64,000 nt of DNA from Paraspadella gotoi. Taxonomy: Eukaryota; Chaetognatha. This document shows, one piece after another, positions 56,274 through 64,000 of this stretch; positions within the stretch are counted from its first letter, which is position 1, and every line of letters begins with the position of its first letter. A program made the translations under genes and the position numbers. The notes beneath the pieces were generated by a model. It saw nothing but the letters and a program-made list of their open reading frames with translations, made no database searches and had not been told where the DNA came from. Location: positions 20,061,189 through 20,125,188 of the forward strand of contig CM119264.1 in the NCBI GenBank assembly GCA_051294375.1. The letters are read 5' to 3'.

Positions 56274-56485
56274 GTACTTGCTTAGTATTATTATTATTAT
56301 TCCATTAAATCCGTTGTAAATTGTTGGCCCGCTTTCATTTGCTCTTTCGTCTGATTCGTCTGATTCCAATTGTATTCTAACTGTACGAATACTATCTCTC
56401 CCCGTTTAGTTTGCAATTGCAAACTAAACGGGGGACCGTCAGTAATAGATCCGAAACGCATGGTTGAGAAGGTGCACACTGCACA

Positions 56486-57246
56486 GAGCGTAGTGAAAGT
56501 TACGTCTATAAGTTAATTTTGAACAACAGCAACCAGTGAATACTATTTTATTAAAAAAAATAAATTAATGTTTTTTAATTTTCTCAGTACTATCCTTATA
56601 AAAAAGTAAATTTTCAAAAAAAGCGTTGCTTAATTTTGATGGCAGTATGACAACGGGAGGATTGCCTGTCATACCCGAGGCGCGGTGTATCTCACCAACT
56701 TTTTTCATTATATCAACTTCTTTATATCAACTTTTCATGACGAATCAAAATTTGCAAAAAAAAATATATATTTATACTAGTACTAAACCAATAAATGTTA
56801 AAATTTCAAAACAGTTTTTTTTAAGATTTTTTTGTAGATTTGGATTCGTTATAAAAAGTTGATAAAAAGAAATAAAACGCTTTTTGAAAAATTCCTTCAT
56901 TAAGTGGGTCAAAAATTAGAAAAAGCTATATTATAAGCTAAAAATTAACTTTTTATATATTAAATATAGTTTTTTAATTTTTAACCCACTTAATGAAAGA
57001 ATTTTTAAAAATGATTTATATTTTCTTTTATCAACTTTTGACAAGGAATTCAAATCTACAATCAAAATAAAAAAAACCTATTTTAAAATTTTCCGATTTT
57101 AAAAGGATAGTACTATATATAAATATAGCCTACTGCAAAAATTAAAAAACATAAAATAAATTTTTTTTACAAATTAATGTTCACTGATGGTATGTTGTTC
57201 ATAATTGACTTTTAGAATTTTCGTATGTAACTTTCACTACGCCTTA
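56486..57246. mobile_element. Foldback MITE family 1, complete
   Basis: The left arm begins GAGCGTAGTGAAAGTTACGT and the right arm ends TATGTAACTTTCACTACGCC, TTA. The arms pair over most of the element, including GTTCATAATTGACTTTTAGA at the right against its complement at the left. It lies just inside the last intron of the Cys-tail gene. No protein is encoded. Confidence 0.75.
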
Positions 57247-57322
57247 GTGAGTACTATAGCCTATTAAAAGTACTATAGCCTTCTACGTAATTTCAAAATT
57301 ATTAATACCTTTTTTTATACCG

Positions 57323-57717
57323 TTGACGTTTAGTCAAATAACGAGGGTAAATAATAGTGGCAAAGTATTTGGTCGGCAATGGTTTTATTTAATGACGGAC
57401 AATGATTAGGGTGATGACATAGGTAACGATGACACATGACAAAGGTTAAGAGAAAGGTGATGACAATATTAAATGGTTCATATAATTATTGAAGAAGAGT
57501 TCTTTCTTGAGTTTGGGTGTAGAGTTGAATGCCTAGAGTTCTCTTAGCAATTTTGACCATCAATCCCTCCGTCGGTTCCTCTGTCGGTCATTGGTCAATC
57601 TAAGGTTGAAGTAAGGTCTGTGATTTCGTCGGCATTCTGATGATTCGTGAAGGAGGACGAGCAATCACATCACTAGGCCAACCAAGTCCGTTTATAGGTC
57701 CATTCCGTTGATGTCAC
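57323..57717 (-). repeat. LTR of minus-strand retroelement, left copy
   Basis: It matches 60512-60903 nearly base for base (GACGTTTAGTCAAATAACGA at one end, CATTCCGTTGATG at the other) apart from scattered indels. On the minus strand it is preceded by a purine tract AGAGAGGGGGTGA, as expected for the 3' LTR. Confidence 0.85.
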
Positions 57718-57747
57718 CCCCTCTCTAGTCGACGAGGGCGGTGGGTC

Positions 57748-59548
57748 TTAGAACACCAGACGAGTCTTTGCTGGTGTCCATCTACACATTTCCAGGTGTG
57801 TGGGTGCGAGTAGTCTAACAGTTCTTTGTCCTGAAATGGCATGGGTCTTACAGTCTTTACAGGATAATGATGGTGTATGTTTGATGGTCTGAGAAGAAAA
57901 ACAGCAGGGGTTTTGGATGAGGTGGTTCAATTTTTAGTTCCATTAGTTTGGGAATATTCCTTAGGCTGGTCGAAGGTTGATTTGCTTGTAAGTGGTGCAC
58001 AAATGGGTTTTTCCAAACACGAGAAGGCGGTTTACACTGTAGGTTGAATGAGTATGGTCTGGGGCGTGGCTTGAAATGCTTTGGTTGGATAAAAAGCTTT
58101 TGTCAAATTGGGCAAAATCTGAAGCAAGGGAATTAATCTTTTCTTCTAAAGCTTTCATTTGGGAATTTTGATGGAGAAAACTTGAGGAGTCCCTGAACTA
58201 TTGTTGAGAGGGGTAAAATTTAGGGTTATTATTGTGGCTGCTCTCTCTACTTTGATTTTTGCAGTTATCTGAGCCATTTTGTTCTTTTGTTTCTTTGACC
58301 TCATTTTTGAAAGTTGTGATTTTATTGTAACATTTTGGAATTGCTGTTCATTCTGGTCTTTTTCTCTTGGTATTAGCACTTAAACTTCGGTAGAAGAAAA
58401 GAAGTTCATCTATGTATCATTAAGAGCTTTAACCAGCCTGGATAAGTCTGGAATTTTGGTGCCATTTTCTACTGTGTGTGTGTCTCTGTTTGCGATGCTG
58501 AATTGGACATTGTTGGAGTTAATTTTTCAGCTTCTGTTTGTGATGCAGAATTAGACCTTGCAGGTGTTGTTTCTTCAAACAGTTGGAAGTCAATAGTTTG
58601 TGTTTCTGCATCTTTTTTGTAGATGTTCTTAAGGTATCAGTACCATATCTCTCATGGACTTTACAGAATTTCTTTGACCGAGTCATTTTCTCCTTGCTTG
58701 TATTCGGCTTTTCCTTCTTTCTCGTCTTTTAATTTATTTTTTTCATGGTGAACCTCTGCTTTTTTTCCTTTTGTTTCCTCAGTTTGTTGTCCTGTTGTTC
58801 CTAGCTCCATTGGAAAGGGGGTAGTGGAACATCTGATTGATTTGCTGTTTTAATCCAGTCTTTCCACTTTATAAGATCTCTAGTGATGTCGGCATCATTG
58901 CCTTCAGGGTCTTGGATCAGGCCATCTTAACCATGTTTTTTGCAATTTTAATTAAACAGTTTCTTTCTTCTTGGCTGTCAGCTGATGACTCTCAGATTTT
59001 AATCTAATAGACTGGTTTCTAATGAAGGTAAGATATTCCTTTTTGCGCCTTTTTGAAACTTTCAAATGCTTTATCCAATCTTCTATGCTTCCCAAAAAAT
59101 CCTTTATGTAGATTTAAAAGAATGTCTTGAGTATCATCCTCCCTTTTGTTAACAATTTAATGATTTTCTAGTTTCATATAATACTTTAAATTGTCGAGTC
59201 CTTCTAGGCGAAGTTTCCACCAGTGCTGTAGAACAGGATTAGTGGCTATTCTCCATTAGTTCTTAGAAGGGTTGTGGCTATAAGATTTTCAATCATCTCA
59301 TATCTTGACTTGTATAATTTTTCAAATTCTTTCCAATTTTCTTTTTCATTCTCTTTCCACTTTTGAAAATCTTTATCTCTTTCTTTTTGCATTTGCTCTT
59401 CTTTTTCTTCTTCTATCTGTATTTTTCTTCTCATTTCCTCTTGTTCAATTTCTTTTTCTTTTTCTTCCCTTTCTCGAGATAAGCGCTCAAATTCTGCTTT
59501 GAAAATCTTTCCATCTTCAATTTCATAACATTTTATGTAGACATTCAT
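57748..59548 (-). pseudogene. Gag-like region with interruptions
   Basis: On the minus strand, 59548-59246 encodes a highly charged coiled coil rich in E, K and R. Further on, broken frames give stretches such as LHKGFFGKHRRLDKAFESFK, and 57930-57748 has Cys/His spacing (SCKDCKTH) loosely like a zinc knuckle. Stops and frame changes separate the parts. A gag polyprotein is inferred mainly from position between the LTRs. Confidence 0.45.
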
Positions 59549-59965
59549 AATTCTTTTCTGGCCGGATTAAATAACATGTTTTCAGATTTGTGGAGTTTGA
59601 CTTTGATGAATAGGTACAATGTCCATTTTCCAAGGTTGGGTTTTGAATTCAACTGTGAGGTCATATGAGGTACTTGGGCTCTAAATGAAAGTCAGCCTCA
59701 TGAGTTAAATTATTTTTGAATAGCTTTACTATTCCTGTGTGCGGTCCATCAAATGTGGTAGGGGCTGAATAATACCTATAATATAGGTCGCATCTCGTAG
59801 AAATCATTTCATCTTCATTGGCTTGGTGGCGTGGGAATAGAATAGGGTGGTGGCGTGAGGTAATAAGCCGGAGGCCGCAGTTTCAAATTGAACCATTTTT
59901 TTTTACTGTTCTAAGCCATTTTATTTAGAGAACGATTTGTTTTCAGTTTTTGTTTTTTGAGGGTT

Positions 59966-60012
<47 letters not shown>

Positions 60013-60511
60013 GAGAGGAGAAAGAAAGGAAATGAAGGAGAAAGATGATCGATGATCTTTTTCGATTTTCTCTCGGATTCGGTCAAGAGCGATGGACTGG
60101 CAGCGGGCGAGGGGAAGGGAGAACGTTCGATACAGTTTTCTTTGTTTGTAAGGGATGCTGGGTCACGTGACGACGTAGTCCAAAGCACGAGAATTTGAAC
60201 GGAGGGGAAATCGGTTGGAAAGATAGGGAAATAGTATGTATTTTCAATTTTTTTTTTTTTTGCCTCGGGCTACGTAAGCACGCCACTCCTGATTTCGCAA
60301 AAAAAAGTGTTTTTATTTCAAAGTTAAGATGTTTATTTTATTTTAAAGATTGTAGTGAATAAGTTTATTTGGGATTGGAAGGATTTTCGGGAAACGGGAG
60401 TTTGTCATAATTTTTCGAATAGCGGTAGCTAGTTTTTCGAGTAGGAATATCGTAGTTTTTCAATTAAGTCTCTTCGAGAGAGTGGGGAGTCGAATCACGA
60501 CGATGCCAACA

Positions 60512-60903
60512 CGTAGACGTTTAGTCAAATAACGAGGGTAAATAATAAGTGGCAAAGTATTTGGTCGGCAATGGTTTTATTTAATGACGGACAATGATTA
60601 GGGTGATGACATAGGTAACGATGACACGATGACAAAGGTTAGAGAAAGGTGATGACAATATTAAATGGTTCAATAATTATTTGAAGAAGAGTTTCTTTCT
60701 TGAGTTTGGGTGTAGAGTTGAATGCCTAGAGTTCTCTTAGCAATTTTGACCATCAATCCCTCCGTCGGTTCCTCTGTCGGTCATGGTCAATCTAAGGTTG
60801 AAGTAAGTCTGTGATTCGTCGGCATTCTGATGATTCGTGAAGGAGACGAGCAATCACATCCTAGGCCAACCAAGTCCGTTTATAGGTCCATTCCGTTGAT
60901 GAT
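60512..60903 (-). repeat. LTR of minus-strand retroelement, right copy
   Basis: The partner of 57323-57717. On the minus strand this is the 5' LTR, with the primer-binding-site-like sequence immediately inside. Differences from the other LTR are mostly single-base indels, as in the 48-52 kb duplication, so many may be sequencing errors. Confidence 0.85.
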
Positions 60904-61119
60904 ATAATTATGTTTATTAGTACAATGTTGATCATTCCTGACTATTAAAATTACTATTTCTATTTCTAAATTAAATAAACTTGTTGCTATATTTATATTT
61001 TATTTTGCATTGTCAACAGTCTCGGGTAATTCAAAATTATCCGTCGTTTATCTCCTATATCCATATTTGGTAGATTCAGGTGTTTGATCGTTTAATTTTT
61101 TTTTGCCCACCTCTCACAG

Positions 61120-61811
61120 CCGAGAGTAATGACAACAACAGATTGAATCAGTTCAAACCTTGCGCTTCCCAAAACGCCAACGACACTCAATCCGACGATG
61201 CCAACGCTAATCATCCAGAAGACAACTTCAACTCCAGCGGGGATCAAGGGAACCCGCCCAATCAATTCGATAAACACGATGTAAATTCTTTGAGTAAGCC
61301 TCACCCAACGATGGGCGTCGGTTGGTGGGGCGGAAAGTACCACTACAAATCCTTGTCATCGGAAAATAAATTTGTCAATGAGCAGTTAGCCCATCCCAAG
61401 GATATCCTACCGAAAGCCAAGAAAGAGGAGCCGCGAAGCAATCCAAATTACCAACCACTTAAAAGGGAGCATTGGTACATGGAGAAATGGATCAGTCTAG
61501 TGACCATTATCGTTGGTTTCGGGGCGTATTGCTATTTTTCTTCTTACCAAGAAGACGCCAAGAAATCGCGGTGCGCCGAATGCGAGAAGCCTGAAAAGCT
61601 ACCGCCCTGCAAGGGAGAGGGCGGCTGCGACACCAAAAAAAAGCCGAGCTGCGGCGCTAAGAAGGAAGATTCTTGCGGGGTCAAGAAAGAGACCACCTGC
61701 GGAGCGAAAAAGCAAGCGTCTTGCGGGGCTAAGTCGGAATCAAAGTGCGGTTCCTGCGGCGCGAAAAAACCAGAAACGGGAGGCGGAAAATGTGGAAAGT
61801 GTGGAAAATGA
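61120..61811 (+). CDS. Cys-tail gene exon 4, membrane span and CGAKK-repeat tail
   Basis: The acceptor is cacctctcacag; it enters at codon position 2, so it needs a phase-1 exon before it, and ends at TGA. It begins ESNDNNRLNQFKPCASQ and is Asn/Asp-rich. A conserved-looking core follows: MGVGWWGGKYHYKSLSSENK, FVNEQLAHPKDILPKAKKEE and PLKREHWYMEKW. The membrane span is ISLVTIIVGFGAYCYFSSY. The last 70 residues hold about 17 Cys in units such as PSCGAKKEDSCGVKKETT, CGAKKQASCGAKSESKCG and ending GGGKCGKCGK. Lys-rich, Cys-spaced sequence suggests metal or redox chemistry. No family is recognised. Confidence 0.75.
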
Positions 61812-62587
61812 ATTGAGTGATGGACTTCTACTACAAAAGAGGGAAAAAGTGCCCGGAACATTTAGCGGTGTCTACAATTTACTTTTATTTATCAAACTCT
61901 AAAATCATATTAAATTTGAATTAAAAAAAAAATACTAAAATAATGTTATAATATCGAATATAATGGGAACCCCTAAATGATAATCAAGCCAAATTCACAC
62001 TTTCCGTTTCGTTACACCTAAGTACTCTATTCAAAATCGTTTGGTAATCAAAATTGTGTTCTGGAAAACCTCGTCACTGAGAATTAAAATTAAATCGTTT
62101 GTTTTTTCTTTTAATTATTAACTTTTATACATATATATATACTTTAATGAATTAACGAACAACAACGTTTGTTTACAACGAGATGTATCAAATGATTAGA
62201 TTCAATAAACGTAAAAGTGATTTGAAAAGAACGAGGTTATATAGTCAAAAGTTGTGGACTGAAAAATGTTTCACACAGCTATTATTTATAAAAAATTAAG
62301 AAACCGTAAAAAGAGGTAAAATTGGGACATATTTTCCGAAATTTCCCCATTTCAGTTTAAAATTAGAATTATGTCTTTATTTTAAAAACTAGGTTAAAGG
62401 TAAATTTTGTTTTTTTCATTCAATAAAACACATTAAAATTTTATGTATTTTGACTTTATCTCTTATTAGCATGAGAGGCTAAATGAGAGAGAACTCAAAA
62501 ACTAATACGAGGTTAAAAAATTTAGGTTAGGTTAAGGATTAGGGTTTAGGTTAGTTGATAAAGCACAAGTATTAAAGATTGAAATTT
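61812..62587. other. 3' flank of the Cys-tail gene
   Basis: AT-rich. AATAAA-type signals occur, for example TTCAATAAACG near 62202, so the 3' UTR may extend about 400 bp. A TTAGG-rich patch lies at 62512-62560 (TTAGGTTAGGTTAAGGATTA). No other gene is seen. Confidence 0.45.
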
Positions 62588-62712
62588 AAGCGCCCCGTCC
62601 CTTTTAACTGCAAGGCGACCACCGGGCAAGAAGCCCAGACTTTTGGGTTGGGAGGCGAATGACTTGCCTCCGGCACCAATGGCCGGTGATGAACGGTTGG
62701 TGGATTTTAGTC
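62588..62712 (-). mobile_element. SINE-like repeat R1, short copy
   Basis: AAGCGCCCCGTCCCTTTTAA, CTGCAAGGCGACCACCGGGC, GGGTTGGGAGGCGAATGACT and GATGAACGGTTGGTGGATTT match the other R1 copies. The B-box side (towards lower coordinates) is missing. Confidence 0.55.
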
Positions 62713-63724
62713 ATATAATGAATACTAATCTATAATTTTTGTTTATAAATATAGTAGCCCAGTCAGCTTATTTTGTATATTATATGAAAATTTGCAAGTT
62801 ACTTGTTTCACCATTTTCTATTTTTATATTTATCGAGGATTTAGTATTTAATCTTATTATTTATCAAATATATATTGCTTTCTTTGTTAAGGCCAGGGAT
62901 CACTCAACTTATATTGTAGAATCTTAATTTACTGTATCTTAATTCATTTTTCTACATCTTGTAAGAGGTTTTCGTATTAAATTAAACGAAAACTTTTAAA
63001 ATCTCCTAAAATGTTCATAAAAATTTAAACAAATTTTTTTTCTTCGGTAAAGCTAGATTTTCAAGAGAAAATATTTTTTTTAATGTAAGCTAAATTTCTA
63101 CAACCAAATTTTTAACTTAAAACTGATTCTTTTACAGTAAGCTCAATTTCTACTTCTTATATTTAATTCTTCCTTTGGTAACAAAACACTCCATAACTTG
63201 GAAGTTGTTCACTAATAAATCTAAAAAACTACTTACAACATTTTTCAGATGGGTTTTTATGCTTTTATGAGTTTCATGAGTTAAAAAACATATCGAATTT
63301 ATTTCAATTTGGGTTTTAACTTTATGTAAATGTTTATTATCATAAATAGTTGCCGACTATTTTTAGGAATCTCTGAAAAAAAATCAAATGCTGAACTTTT
63401 AAAAAAATTAAACAACTTGAAAAAAGTCTTTCCTCGAATCTCTAGAGCGTAACCTTCAGAACCTTGGCATCCCAAAAAAAGCCCAATTAATTAGTTTTTT
63501 AGAAAAATTTTATTAAGATTTTGTAATAATTTGTAATTTGTAAATATAAAAAATAAGTTAAATAATTAGTTTAATAATAAGTTAATAGTTAAGGGTATGT
63601 TAATGTAAAGTTAATATTAAGTTAATTGGTAAAAGTTAAAAAATAAATTAAATCAGAGAGTTAAATAAGTTAAATAAGTTATTTAAATAATATTGTTGAT
63701 ATTATTATTATAATTATTGTTTAG
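62713..63724. other. AT-rich interval
   Basis: Nothing recognised beyond A/T runs and degenerate TAAGTTAATAGTTAA-type words at about 63550-63680. Confidence 0.6.
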
Positions 63725-63895
63725 TAAGGCGTAGTGAAAGTTACATACGAAAATTATAAAAGTCAATTATGAACAACATACCATCAGTGAACATTAATTT
63801 GTAAAAAAAATTAATTTTATGTTTTTTAATTTTCGCAGTAGGCTATATTTATATATAGTACTATCCTTATAAAATCGGAAAATTTCAAAATAGGT
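63725..63895. mobile_element. Foldback MITE family 1, left half
   Basis: It starts TAAGGCGTAGTGAAAGTTAC, the clearest form of this terminus, and runs through GAACAACATACCATCAGTGA to AAAATCGGAAAATTTCAAAA, where it is interrupted by a hairpin element. Confidence 0.75.
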
Positions 63896-64000
63896 TTTTA
63901 GTCGGATCTGCTTATCAGCAGATCCCGACTCTGTAATTCACTTTGTCGGTCCGTCCCCTAAATATTGTCGGGCACACACTTATATAATGTCAGAACATCG
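63896..64000 (+). mobile_element. Hairpin-ended repeat, copy J, inserted into the MITE
   Basis: TTTTTAGTCGGATCTGC, loop, AGCAGATCCCGAC, then CTGTAATTCACTTTGTCGG and GTCGGGCACACACTTATAT match the family start. It is cut by the window end. Its insertion between adjacent MITE sequences gives the relative age: the MITE is older. Confidence 0.75.

Larger units (their letters stand above)
57323..60903 (-). mobile_element. LTR retrotransposon, gag-like only, in the last intron
   Basis: Two 390-bp direct repeats enclose 2.8 kb. Reading on the minus strand, the 5' LTR is followed by TTGGCATCGTCGTGATTCGA, then CTCCCCAC, which looks like a tRNA primer-binding site (TGG then a T-arm-like GTGATTCGACTCC). 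A purine tract abuts the other LTR. The interior has broken gag-like sequence but no recognisable protease, reverse transcriptase or integrase, so it is non-autonomous or deleted. A (GA)n tract lies at 59968-60018. Clean TG/CA ends and a target duplication could not be fixed. Confidence 0.75.
51673..61811 (+). other. Gene model: presequence, one membrane span, Cys-Gly-Ala-Lys-Lys repeat tail
   Basis: Four exons (51673-52317, 55538-56116, 56189-56273, 61120-61811) join in frame into 2001 nt, about 666 residues. The phases at the junctions are 0, 0 and 1 and all agree; introns are 3.2 kb (with the 708-N gap), 72 bp and 4.8 kb. The N-terminus is basic and Ser/Leu-rich like a mitochondrial presequence; the middle is polar and probably disordered; one membrane span lies near the C-terminus; the tail repeats CGAKK-like units. 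I recognise no family. An alternative first exon at 55419-55475 would instead give a signal-peptide-like start (470 residues). The shared GC-rich codon use supports the four exons belonging together. Location and function are inference only. Confidence 0.6.

Noticed and set aside
61513-61902. 129-codon plus-strand frame overlapping the Cys-rich tail
   Set aside because: It is the +1 shadow of exon 4; the exon 4 frame has the membrane span, regular Cys spacing and phase agreement.

Overview
The window is AT-rich, intron-rich DNA from an invertebrate animal; I do not name the species. This rests on spliceosomal introns (59 bp to 8.8 kb) with GT/AG borders, titin/twitchin-style fibronectin type III (FN3) domains, and dense interspersed repeats and (GA)n/(CT)n tracts. 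It is draft assembly: there are N runs at 50317-50341 and 53501-54208, and one segment appears twice on either side of the first gap.

Layout. (1) 3.2-33.05 kb, + strand: an internal or 3' part of a large gene with ten consecutive FN3 domains over 20 exons whose phases all agree (about 1024 residues), plus one possible extra exon. Its 5' end lies outside the window and its 3' end is unresolved. Its three large introns (8260-17031, 18727-25677, 26547-32068) are filled with hairpin-ended Helitron/HINE-like repeats, two hAT-type foldback MITEs, an 18-bp minisatellite, SINE-like units and hammerhead-like retroelement tails. (2) 36.3-38.7 kb, - strand: one long GC-rich open exon for a 799-residue acidic single-pass membrane protein that I do not recognise, convergent with the FN3 gene. 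(3) 38.7-48.5 kb: no convincing gene; CpG-rich blocks, repeats and SINE-like copies. (4) 48.5-52.1 kb: an apparent false duplication carrying the first exon of the next gene twice. (5) 51.7-61.8 kb, + strand: a four-exon gene reconstructed from splice sites, giving about 666 residues: a presequence-like N-terminus, a long polar region, one membrane span and a C-terminal tail of repeated Cys-Gly-Ala-Lys-Lys units. Its last intron holds a minus-strand LTR element with only gag-like sequence. (6) 61.8-64 kb: repeats, including a hairpin-ended element inserted into a foldback MITE.

The three genes have no evident shared pathway. The FN3 gene is probably a structural or scaffolding protein of the titin/twitchin type. 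The Cys-tail gene is the strongest candidate for an undescribed protein. The repeats are the other notable content: at least two families share a terminal hairpin plus (GTCY)n layout, and two inverted pairs sit in introns of the FN3 gene.
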